NCBI GenBank assembly: GCA_025362155.1
Contig: JANYHX010000235.1
Coordinates: forward strand, 1 to 8,536
Length of the DNA: 8,536 bases
DNA from: Gallionella sp.
Lineage (GTDB): Bacteria > Pseudomonadota > Gammaproteobacteria > Burkholderiales > Gallionellaceae
Direction of reading: 5' to 3'
Position 1 is the stretch's first letter, and every line of letters starts with the position of its first letter. Of this stretch, positions 1 to 6,490 are shown piece by piece. The translations under genes were made by a program, and so were the position numbers. The notes under the pieces were generated by a model. It ran no database searches. It was not told the origin of the DNA and worked only from the letters and a program-made list of their open reading frames with translations.

Positions 1-246
1 ATCATAGTCAGCCACGTGATAAGCGTGCGCAAGTTCATCTTCTGCGGGAGGCTGATCAACATACACCAAGTCGCAGCTAGTGCATTGCACCAGCCGATGA
101 TTCATGTACTCAGGCTCCTTGCGGGAGGCAAAACTGAATCCCGATAATTTGGCCGAATCAATGTTTTTCTCAATGAACAACTTTGCTTTATCAAAGCCCG
201 AGTGGCACACCGGACATGATCGGGACTTTCCTGTTGTCTTTTCCAT
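1..246 (-). CDS. SAM-dependent methyltransferase, N-terminal part (runs off left edge)
   Basis: The frame is open from an ATG at 246 to the window edge and gives the first 82 residues. The N-terminus carries a zinc-ribbon-like pair, CPVC (C11, C14) and CTSC (C55, C58). This is followed by LVYVDQPPAEDELAHAY, the segment that links such a finger to a class I SAM methyltransferase domain in many proteins of polysaccharide loci. The methyltransferase domain itself lies outside the window, so the assignment rests on the finger and the linker. In-frame TGA and TAA codons lie just upstream of the ATG, which fixes the start to within one codon. No strong ribosome site is seen; a GGGG lies about 14 bases upstream. 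It follows the membrane protein gene by 47 bases and is probably the last visible gene of the same transcript. It could methylate a sugar or cap a glycan chain (inference). Confidence 0.72.
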   Translation of the reverse strand, partial: MEKTTGKSRSCPVCHSGFDKAKLFIEKNIDSAKLSGFSFASRKEPEYMNHRLVQCTSCDLVYVDQPPAEDELAHAYHVADYD

Positions 247-293
247 CAGTTATCAAGACCCCGGAATATGGTTTTTTGCTATTTTTTTAAAGT

Positions 294-2204
294 TCATTTC
301 CAAACTACCAAACCTTCCCGTATGTATTTGTAATTGGAAACGTGGATAGAAGACAAAACTTCTTTGGTAAGACCATTATCAATAACCAGATAGTATCCCT
401 GGTCGATTAATCCCTGCAAAAATTTGTTGAATTCACGCTGCGATATCCATGCATAGACAGGGGTGTAATAGCCTACGGGAGCATACCCACCATAATAATC
501 CTGTAAAAAATCATTGTCCCCGATAAAATAGATTTTACGATTATCACCGGTGATCGTTTTAACTTGGGCAATAGTGTTCAGGATATCTTGTTCGGGCACA
601 GAGGACGGATAAATCAGTTGTCCCCTGAGGGCATTCCGGGCTTGGATGGTGGCTTTATAGGTGATACTGTCCCCATACCAGACAGTGACGGAGATGATGA
701 ATCCCAGCGACAGAATGAGTGCTAGGTTTCGCTGAAAAAATGGCTTGATGGGTTTTTCACTGGAGTCCGCGAGAAAATAATTGGCCGTATCCAGCAAAAG
801 AAAAAACAGCAATACCAGGATGGCCGAGATATTGATAATATTATTTTCATGGCTCCTGCCGAAGAAGTAGATTGAATTCCCGATGACCAGGTAGATCAAG
901 CAGAAACCCGCAGCCAGATAATTAGCCGAAACTCGGGAGCGCAGCTTTATCAGGAGCACGAAAGCCAGTCCTGACAGTATCACCACATACCAGTAAAACG
1001 AATTCGCCGTGATTCTAATAAAATCGAATCCTATACGGGCGTAATTAAAATCGTTCGGAATATTCGGGTTTCTGAAGAGTAGATAGTGGGCGAGGGCGCA
1101 CCCTATTATAAAAACAAGACTACGATAATTTTGTCTTAAAAAAGTGGTGAGTGCCGTTGAGAATGTGTTGATGAATTTTCCGGGAAGCCGGGCAGTATTG
1201 ATTACGCACAAGGTCAGAAGTAATTGAACATAGGCGGCACTGTAAATAATGCCGAAATTATTGTGGAGTAAAAGCATTAATCCGCAAAATAACCCGACGC
1301 TCCAATGATACGGCCCTTTTAAAAATACCAGCATCAGCAGAATCAGCCAGAGATCGAGGCGTAAAGGCGTTACCTGAAAGGAATGGATGACATCGCCTGG
1401 CCCGGCATAAATTCGCACCAGCACCAATGCGATTAGCAAAAAAATGGATAGCCGTTTATCGAGAAACCATCGCCTGGAAAATACGAAAGCCCCCAGCAAC
1501 AACAGGTAATAGGCGATTTGGCCGACGATTTGAAATGAATTCAGATCTAACCGTAGTTTCATCCAGGCCAACCCAATCAAGGAAAGCAGAAGATCATACT
1601 GAAAATAAATTTCCGAAATTTTCGCGCCCTGAAGCAAGGCCAAAGCGGGTGCGAGAATGTAGGCATAATCGTACCATTCGATAGGCGCAGTAGAAATAAA
1701 ACACACCGGGATTAGCAATAAGGCGGCAATTGTTAGCACCCAGAAAGTTGAGCGCTGTTGCAGGTAATATAACAATGCGATTAACGGCAGGGTCACGACC
1801 ATGATCCAGCACGAATGCGCAAAAATATCCGGGGCAGTACGCGCAGCAAGAGTATTGACAGGTGGGTGAAATCCAATGGAAGCGAGAAAAGCGGCCGCCA
1901 CCATAACGGGTAATACCAGAAGATATTTGGCTCTGCCGACTAGCTTATTCCATTGGTAAGTCAGAGCGAATGCGGCGAGCAGGTTGAGAAACATCAGGGC
2001 ATATAATGCATATACCTCAATGCCATCACGTTCCGCCATTTCTGCAATATACCAGGGTGGAATATCGGCAGAATCGACCACCAGATTCTGGCTCCATATC
2101 CACGGAGCCAACTGAAAATAGCCGAAATACAAAAGCCCTGCGATAGCAGTAACCAGCACTGTCAATTTCAGCATGTCCAGTGCGCTGTTTGATGTTACTG
2201 GCAT
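294..2204 (-). CDS. Large polytopic membrane protein, GT-C-like glycosyltransferase candidate
   Basis: This 636-residue protein has roughly a dozen or more hydrophobic spans between residues 11 and 510, then a C-terminal domain of about 125 mostly soluble residues (511-636). I do not recognise a named family with certainty. GT-C-like traits are an acidic loop after the first span (D44, D47, E55, E58), a segment EWYDYAYILAPALALLQG (176-193) leading to FQYD (201-204), a HNNFG at 314-318, and a FGRSHENN (448-455) resembling the GRSH motif seen in some membrane glycosyltransferases. The family role would be transfer of a lipid-phosphate-linked sugar on the outer face of the inner membrane. It sits 75 bases downstream of the epimerase/GT2 fusion, a likely donor synthase for it. 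The start at 2204 is the first ATG after an in-frame TAG, but it has no clear ribosome site; M11 (2174) is an alternative. The gene is AT-richer than the soluble enzymes upstream. An O-antigen polymerase-like role cannot be excluded. Confidence 0.6.
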   Translation of the reverse strand: MPVTSNSALDMLKLTVLVTAIAGLLYFGYFQLAPWIWSQNLVVDSADIPPWYIAEMAERDGIEVYALYALMFLNLLAAFALTYQWNKLVGRAKYLLVLPVMVAAAFLASIGFHPPVNTLAARTAPDIFAHSCWIMVVTLPLIALLYYLQQRSTFWVLTIAALLLIPVCFISTAPIEWYDYAYILAPALALLQGAKISEIYFQYDLLLSLIGLAWMKLRLDLNSFQIVGQIAYYLLLLGAFVFSRRWFLDKRLSIFLLIALVLVRIYAGPGDVIHSFQVTPLRLDLWLILLMLVFLKGPYHWSVGLFCGLMLLLHNNFGIIYSAAYVQLLLTLCVINTARLPGKFINTFSTALTTFLRQNYRSLVFIIGCALAHYLLFRNPNIPNDFNYARIGFDFIRITANSFYWYVVILSGLAFVLLIKLRSRVSANYLAAGFCLIYLVIGNSIYFFGRSHENNIINISAILVLLFFLLLDTANYFLADSSEKPIKPFFQRNLALILSLGFIISVTVWYGDSITYKATIQARNALRGQLIYPSSVPEQDILNTIAQVKTITGDNRKIYFIGDNDFLQDYYGGYAPVGYYTPVYAWISQREFNKFLQGLIDQGYYLVIDNGLTKEVLSSIHVSNYKYIREGLVVWK

Positions 2205-2231
2205 AGCATTTTGATGAGAATGGGGTTCATT

Positions 2232-2255
2232 ATTCGCAAACTATTTTTTGCGAAT
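2232..2255 (-). repeat. Intergenic hairpin with 9-bp perfect arms
   Basis: Arms 2232-2240 (ATTCGCAAA) and 2247-2255 (TTTGCGAAT) are perfect inverse complements around a 6-base loop. The hairpin lies in the 75-base gap between the SDR-GT2 fusion and the 636-residue membrane protein gene. No U-run follows it in the direction of transcription, so it is not a classic intrinsic terminator. An intercistronic stabiliser or attenuating hairpin is possible, but function is unproven. Confidence 0.35.
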
Positions 2256-2279
2256 TGGTCATGAGCGAAAATAGCGCGC

Positions 2280-4244
2280 TCAACGCGCCTTGCCATCCGG
2301 TAAAAGTTCGGTGGCTGTGCCATTCCGAATCAAGGCAGACCTGATTAATCGAGGGCGACCTTTGACTTCCGCCATTATTTTTGCCACATATTCGCCCACC
2401 AAGCCGATGGCGAATAGATTGAATGACCCAAACATCAGTATCGTAATTAGCAGAGTAGTCACGCCGCGCGGCGCAATATCGGGTATGAATAACCTGAGCA
2501 GTGCTACCACGATAGCCGCCAAGGTGGAAAGCACGAAGGAAATGACTCCGATGGTTGTCAGCATGGTGAGTGGCGCATTGCTGAAGGAAAAAATCCCCTT
2601 CTTTGCCCAATCGATGTTTTTGACCAAGCTGTTTGTGGTATGCCCGAACATTCGCTCCGGGCGCACGTAATCCACCCCAGTTTGCTTGAAGCCGACATAC
2701 GCGCGCAGACCGCGAACAAATAAATCACGCTCTGGGCAATTGAGTAACCAGCCCACTACACGGCGATCCATCAAAGAAAAATCCCCCGCATCAAGCGGGA
2801 TGTTGACGTAGCTGAACATCGCAAATATGCGATAGAAGAGTTTGTACATAAAGCCCCAGTACCAGGGCATGTCGCGTTTGATGCGACGCCCATAGATGAC
2901 ATCGAAACCTTCTTCCCACTTGGCATAGAACGATTCGATCAGCTCTGGCGGATCCTGCAGATCGCCATCTAGCAGGACCACGCCGTCCTTGGTGGAAAGC
3001 TCCATACCGCTGCGGAAAGCCATTTGCGAACCAAAATTACGTGAGTGCGAAATGCCGATTACGTGCGGATCTTTTGCGCTGATATCCCGGATAACCTGCG
3101 CACTGTCATCGGGACTGCAATCATTGACAAAGATAATTTCGTAATCAATACCGAGCTGGCGGAAAGTGTCGGTTAAACGACTATGCATGATGGGAATCGC
3201 TTGGGCGTCCTTGTAACAGGCGATGATGGCGGAGACACTGCGCTTGCGTTCGCTGATATTTTTCTTGGTTGCTGAAGCCATTTCACTGTCGCTGAGTTGC
3301 GCCACCCAACCCGCCATTGAACGCAATCCGTCTTCCAATTTGACGACAGGCTCCCAGCCCAGTTGCGCAATCGCTTTGTGTGGATCGGCATACCAATCCG
3401 CGAGATCCCAGGCCCGCCCATCCATAGTGCCGAACTGTGGCTCTGCCGCCACATTGAATATGCGCCGTGTGATGTCTGCTAGTTCGGCGATGGTGGTCTT
3501 GATGCCGGTACCTATATTGAAATTTTCTCCATATATTCCCGGATGCATTTTTGCCGCTGCGATAATAAATGCGGCGCAAACGTCATCTACATGGATGAAA
3601 TCGCGTGAAGTACGTGCATCGACGAATGGCGGAAGCTTGCCTGTCAGCGCGTGACGCAGCAGATTTGGAAATAATCGTGAAGTATCTTCCAGCGGGCCAT
3701 AGACAGAATAAAGTCTGAGATTGACGCAGGGGAATTCGCGCTGTTTGCCCATGAAACGCAGGTATCCAGCCAAGGCGACCTTGGACACGGCATAGGGGCT
3801 GTTGGGTTCACACACACTGTCTTCTGCAGGAGCGGCGCAGTTCGTGCCATACTCGGATGAACTGCCCGCATGAATATAAGCAGCGAACGGCTTGACAGCA
3901 AGCAAGCTGACCAAATTGACGATAGCCTGGAAATTCGTCTGGTAGATCAGATTGGTGTCTTCCTCGAAGGAATAGGCGCCATAGGCCACACAATCGAAGA
4001 TCGTTTGTGGGGCTACGCTATTGACGAGATTTTTGGTTGACGCAAAATCGTTAAAGTCAACCGCAATAATCCGCTCATCATGGACATCGGCAAGCCGCCA
4101 GCCTTTCTCGCCATTGACCACCGCATAGACATCGCCGCGAACGGCTGCGAGCATCTTGTAAAGGTTGGCGCCGATAAAACCCGATGCCCCGGTGACCAGC
4201 ACAGGTCCGCTCAATGCGCGGATATAAGTTTGCAAATCAGACAT
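2280..4244 (-). CDS. Fusion protein: NAD-dependent sugar epimerase/dehydratase (SDR) + GtrB/ArnC-type family 2 glycosyltransferase
   Basis: This is one 654-residue frame with two complete domains. Residues 12 to about 317 are an extended SDR: Rossmann motif TGASGFIG (18-25), SSSEYG (128-133), catalytic YAVSK (Y151, K155), and RDFIHVDDV (214-222), a sugar-nucleotide epimerase/dehydratase signature. After a polar linker (about 314-336) comes a GT-A family 2 domain: VNDCSPDDS (373-381), the metal/donor site DGDLQDPPE (D426, D428, D431), and NSLVKNIDWAKKGIFSFS near 539-556. Two membrane spans (about 559-586 and 594-620) and a basic tail KGRPRLIRS follow, as in polyprenyl-phosphate glycosyltransferases. 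The likely job is to finish a sugar nucleotide and load its sugar onto polyprenyl phosphate at the inner membrane. The frame stays open upstream to 4448, but the true start is the ATG at 4244: the SDR fold begins there, AAGG lies 9 bases upstream, and it overlaps the transketolase stop by 8 bases (ATGTCTGA). The exact sugar is unknown. Confidence 0.87.
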   Translation of the reverse strand: MSDLQTYIRALSGPVLVTGASGFIGANLYKMLAAVRGDVYAVVNGEKGWRLADVHDERIIAVDFNDFASTKNLVNSVAPQTIFDCVAYGAYSFEEDTNLIYQTNFQAIVNLVSLLAVKPFAAYIHAGSSSEYGTNCAAPAEDSVCEPNSPYAVSKVALAGYLRFMGKQREFPCVNLRLYSVYGPLEDTSRLFPNLLRHALTGKLPPFVDARTSRDFIHVDDVCAAFIIAAAKMHPGIYGENFNIGTGIKTTIAELADITRRIFNVAAEPQFGTMDGRAWDLADWYADPHKAIAQLGWEPVVKLEDGLRSMAGWVAQLSDSEMASATKKNISERKRSVSAIIACYKDAQAIPIMHSRLTDTFRQLGIDYEIIFVNDCSPDDSAQVIRDISAKDPHVIGISHSRNFGSQMAFRSGMELSTKDGVVLLDGDLQDPPELIESFYAKWEEGFDVIYGRRIKRDMPWYWGFMYKLFYRIFAMFSYVNIPLDAGDFSLMDRRVVGWLLNCPERDLFVRGLRAYVGFKQTGVDYVRPERMFGHTTNSLVKNIDWAKKGIFSFSNAPLTMLTTIGVISFVLSTLAAIVVALLRLFIPDIAPRGVTTLLITILMFGSFNLFAIGLVGEYVAKIMAEVKGRPRLIRSALIRNGTATELLPDGKAR

Positions 4245-5154
4245 ATTTAAAAACCTTGAGTGCCGCAAGCAGACTGTCAACATCCAGAGCAGATTGCCGA
4301 CGCAAAAAATTTTGTGAGCCATAGCGTTCAAAATGATGCGCGCGCGCGTAGAGATGGCGAAAGCCGCGCAGTGCAATATTCTTATCGGCAAGGTACAACA
4401 ATAGATCGGAACCAAATCCCCCGTGGCGCACATGCTCTTCGGCAACAAGCAGGCCAGAAGAATTTTTTATCTGGCTTAGCAATTCGGCGGGCATTGGATT
4501 AAATGCGATCGGCAGTTCAGCTATCACCCAGAGATTAGGACGACTGCGCTCCGGCATCTGTTCTATTGCGGCGATATAGGTTCCTGCCAGCGGCCCCACC
4601 ACGATCACCACGGGGCCACTCCCAAAGGTCAGTTGGCGCCAGGGTGCATAGGCTGGTACTAAGTAATCCTTAGGCGGTTCACCGCGCCCCATCCGGATGT
4701 AAGCTGGACGAGAAGAAGCGCCCGCGCGCGTAATTACGGCATCAATATCTTCATCGAACACGGGAACGTAGACGGTCATATTGGGTAACGTCAACAACAC
4801 ACCATAATCTTCGATAGCATGATGGGTCGGACCCATTACCCCATAACCATAACCGCCACCGTTGCCCACCAGTTTGACCGGCAAATTATGAAAGGTAATA
4901 TCGTTGCGGATTTGCTCAAATGGCCGCGCATAGCAAAAGGGCGCAATGCTGTACACCCAAACTTCAAGATCTTGCCGCGCCAGACCAGCCGCCACTGAAA
5001 CCATATTTTGTTCCGCGACGCCGGCATTGATGAAGCGCGCTCCCAATGCTTTCTGTAATGGCTCTAATGCCATGAAACCCAAATCGCCAGTGAGGAACAC
5101 CATATCGGGTTTCTTCGATCGAGCTGTCAAGGCATCGCAAAATTGTTTTCTCAT
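4237..5154 (-). CDS. Transketolase, C-terminal subunit (pyrimidine-binding plus C-terminal domain)
   Basis: The 305-residue protein is the second half of a split thiamine-diphosphate transketolase. NAGVAEQNM (43-51) holds the conserved catalytic glutamate E48, which activates the cofactor. THHAIED (110-116), followed by LPNMTVYVP (123-131), is the usual transketolase core. The C-terminal domain shows VAEEHVRHGGFGS (237-249). The length of about 300 is normal for the separate subunit. With the protein encoded just upstream it should transfer two-carbon ketol units between sugar phosphates in the cytoplasm. The start ATG overlaps the stop of the N-terminal subunit by 4 bases (ATGA, 5151-5154), with AAGGA some 12 bases upstream. 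Its own stop overlaps the fusion gene by 8 bases. The tight coupling to an SDR/GT2 fusion suggests a role in making an unusual glycan sugar rather than in central metabolism (inference). Deoxyxylulose-phosphate synthase is less likely, since that enzyme is normally one chain. Confidence 0.9.
   Translation of the reverse strand: MRKQFCDALTARSKKPDMVFLTGDLGFMALEPLQKALGARFINAGVAEQNMVSVAAGLARQDLEVWVYSIAPFCYARPFEQIRNDITFHNLPVKLVGNGGGYGYGVMGPTHHAIEDYGVLLTLPNMTVYVPVFDEDIDAVITRAGASSRPAYIRMGRGEPPKDYLVPAYAPWRQLTFGSGPVVIVVGPLAGTYIAAIEQMPERSRPNLWVIAELPIAFNPMPAELLSQIKNSSGLLVAEEHVRHGGFGSDLLLYLADKNIALRGFRHLYARAHHFERYGSQNFLRRQSALDVDSLLAALKVFKYV
4254..4257 (-). promoter_or_regulatory. Ribosome binding site deciding the start of the SDR-GT2 fusion
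   Basis: AAGG on the minus strand lies 9 bases before the ATG at 4244. Its spacing, with the SDR Rossmann motif beginning 17 residues later, favours this start over the longer in-frame extension to 4448, which only reads through the transketolase gene in another frame. Confidence 0.55.
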
Positions 5155-5951
5155 TTGAGCCGGATTTCCTTAATCTGGATTTCCTCGAGGGCAATTTTGT
5201 ACTGCCCCGCTGATAACGGCAGGTAGTGCCATTCCATTTTATTTTCCATAAAACTGACGCCATGACCTTTGATCGTGCGCAAGATAATTACCTTGAGACG
5301 CTGTCCCTCACCCTCCAGGGCAATGCGGAGAGCATCAGCATCATGCCCATCAATTATGTGCAGGTCGACATCGAAGCCCTGCAGTCTTTCCCATAGCGGT
5401 GACATGGAAGCGATCTCGGCAGTGGAACCAAATCCCTGCAAATTATTGTGATCTACCATCACCGTAAGATTAAGCAGTTTGTGATGGCTGGCAAAAATCA
5501 GTGCTTCCCATGTTGAGCCTTCCTGCCATTCACCATCCGAAGTCAGGCAAACGACCCGGCTGGCATTCCCCTTCAGTTTGAAGGCGAGTGCCGTGCCGGC
5601 AGCGAGCGACAAGCCATGGCCCAGGCTACCGGTAGCGAATTGAATATCTTCAATACCTTTGGCCGGCGGATGGCCTGCCAGCAGGGTGTCGTCTTTATGA
5701 AATTGTTTCAGGTCATGATCCTGTAGGCGTCCCACACTCCATAACGTGGTATAGAGCGCCCCGGCGGAGTGGCCTTTCGACAAGATGAACTTATCTTCCC
5801 CACTTAAATACTCATGAAAAACAACCATCATTGCGTCGAGCGACGACAGGTTGCCGCCGATATGCCCAACACCGCTTTCAAAATGCATTTGCAGCAGGCG
5901 CTTACGCGCAGCTGAAAAATCTTCTGCTATTAGTTTTATATTAGTGCCCAT
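5151..5951 (-). CDS. Transketolase, N-terminal (thiamine-diphosphate-binding) subunit
   Basis: The 266-residue protein matches the cofactor-binding half of split transketolases. Visible motifs are GHIGG (29-33), SKGHSAGALY (58-67), GSLGHG (108-113), the diphosphate/Mg site SDGEWQEGS (138-146, D139) ending in DHNNLQ (167-172, N169/N170), and IKGHGVSFME (227-236) followed by WHY (241-243). The length is normal for the separate subunit. It pairs with the next gene, which it overlaps by ATGA, so the two are almost certainly co-translated. The start at 5951 fits the family N-terminus but has no good ribosome site. A 6-bp hairpin (TTATTC/GAATAA with a 4-base loop, 5951-5966) covers the start codon. 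The gene follows a GT2 remnant rather than an intact gene, so a promoter might lie within 5952-6133, though no convincing -35/-10 pair was found. The window gives no sign that this is the housekeeping transketolase. Confidence 0.91.
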   Translation of the reverse strand: MGTNIKLIAEDFSAARKRLLQMHFESGVGHIGGNLSSLDAMMVVFHEYLSGEDKFILSKGHSAGALYTTLWSVGRLQDHDLKQFHKDDTLLAGHPPAKGIEDIQFATGSLGHGLSLAAGTALAFKLKGNASRVVCLTSDGEWQEGSTWEALIFASHHKLLNLTVMVDHNNLQGFGSTAEIASMSPLWERLQGFDVDLHIIDGHDADALRIALEGEGQRLKVIILRTIKGHGVSFMENKMEWHYLPLSAGQYKIALEEIQIKEIRLK

Positions 5952-5969
5952 TATTCTGCCGAATAAATA

Positions 5970-6137
5970 TTACTCATCAATTTGCCTTGCAACGGTATTG
6001 TACAGAATCGCAATTGCTGTGCAGCATCCTGTTTTGGCTATTTCAATTTTCACGCAATGCGTTAGGTCGATAAAGTCCCCGCTATTCCAATCGATAACTA
6101 TGACAGAAATTGATGAGCACTTGCCGCCGATTTCTAT
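5970..6137 (-). pseudogene. Remnant of a family 2 glycosyltransferase N-terminus
   Basis: A 55-codon open frame lies between TAA codons at 6140-6138 and 5972-5970 and has no ATG, GTG or TTG near its beginning. Residues 10-21 read ISVIVIDWNSGD, very close to the N-terminal strand of family 2 glycosyltransferases (typically SVIVVNWNSGD). The rest aligns without gaps to the usual continuation C-x(7)-T-x(5)-VIVVDN: here C28, T36, then IAIL-Y46-N47, where the normally conserved UDP-binding aspartate has become tyrosine. The expected proline pair reads CC, and the expected STDGS is lost. It stops after about 55 of the usual 280-330 residues. This looks like a start-less, truncated, decaying copy that fills the 182-base gap between the GtrA gene and the transketolase. 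The similarity is by eye, not from a search. Chance similarity or a short live peptide remains possible. Confidence 0.55.
5973..6117. repeat. 11-bp perfect inverted repeat bracketing the GT2 remnant
   Basis: CTCATCAATTT at 5973-5983 and AAATTGATGAG at 6107-6117 are exact inverse complements 123 bases apart. Neither extends beyond 11 bp, and no flanking target duplication is obvious. The two copies fall close to the two ends of the decayed glycosyltransferase frame. They could mark a rearrangement or deletion junction, be the ends of a tiny mobile remnant, or pair in RNA. Confidence 0.5.
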
Positions 6138-6490
6138 TTAAGGACGAAACGACTAGCCATGAATGTGACTGGGATAGTGACAATGATCGCACCTATTATC
6201 GCTAATGCGGGAGAAATGCCAGCCTTGCCTACGAGTAGCCAAAGTACCATTATTCCCAGCGCGTATTGCAGGGCATAGATAATCGGGAACTTCAGGAAGC
6301 TGGCAAGACTGACACGCTTCTTGAACACAAAACGTACATTCATAAAATATGAAATCGAGATACCGGCGCAATATGCAATGGAGTAAGCGGGCAGATAGGC
6401 CAGGAAAGTGAGCAGTAACAGATACAGCAGGTAACTTAATAACGTGTTTGTCGCACCGACCAGCAGAAATCGAGCGAACTCAAGTCGCAT
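6134..6490 (-). CDS. GtrA-family membrane protein (lipid-linked sugar flippase component)
   Basis: This 118-residue protein has four membrane spans (about 8-29, 33-50, 66-88, 91-112), the size and topology of the GtrA family. Signature segments are FLLVGATNTLLSY (8-20) at the start, SYFMNVRFVFKK (47-58) after span two, and IPVTFMASRFVLK (106-118) at the end. GtrA proteins are thought to move polyprenyl-phosphate-linked sugars across the inner membrane and act with a GtrB synthase and a membrane transferase, both encoded directly upstream here. The start overlaps the end of the GT-C-like gene by 11 bases, with a GGA 5 bases upstream and AAGGA about 13 bases upstream, so the two are translationally coupled. 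It is the only GtrA in view although two GtrB-type domains are present. Confidence 0.88.
   Translation of the reverse strand: MRLEFARFLLVGATNTLLSYLLYLLLLTFLAYLPAYSIAYCAGISISYFMNVRFVFKKRVSLASFLKFPIIYALQYALGIMVLWLLVGKAGISPALAIIGAIIVTIPVTFMASRFVLK

Noticed and set aside
271..290. T-rich run that could be the tail of a plus-strand terminator
   Set aside because: No GC-rich stem precedes it and no plus-strand gene ends there. On the minus strand it is only an A-rich spacer.
104..349. 81-codon plus-strand frame
   Set aside because: It is antisense to the methyltransferase start and the end of the membrane protein gene. Its composition is unremarkable and both minus-strand genes explain the region.
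2230..2610. 126-codon minus-strand frame overlapping the end of the fusion
   Set aside because: It is a shifted-frame shadow of the GT2 membrane tail with no domain signal and a His/Arg/Ser-rich composition typical of shadow frames.
3223..3654. 143-codon plus-strand frame
   Set aside because: It is antisense to the SDR domain, with low-complexity Ser/Ala/Pro content and no recognisable motif.
4338..4348. GCGCGCGCGCG run in the transketolase gene
   Set aside because: It encodes a normal YARAH stretch in frame, and five and a half dinucleotide units are too few to claim a phase-variable repeat.
4245..4448. In-frame 68-codon N-terminal extension of the SDR-GT2 fusion
   Set aside because: It lies wholly within the transketolase C-terminal subunit in another frame, has no SDR-like sequence, and the ATG at 4244 has a spaced AAGG site and starts just before the Rossmann motif.
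5952..6133. Sigma-70 promoter upstream of the transketolase genes
   Set aside because: TACAAT is present on the minus strand at about 5997-6002, but no reasonable -35 lies 16-18 bases before it.
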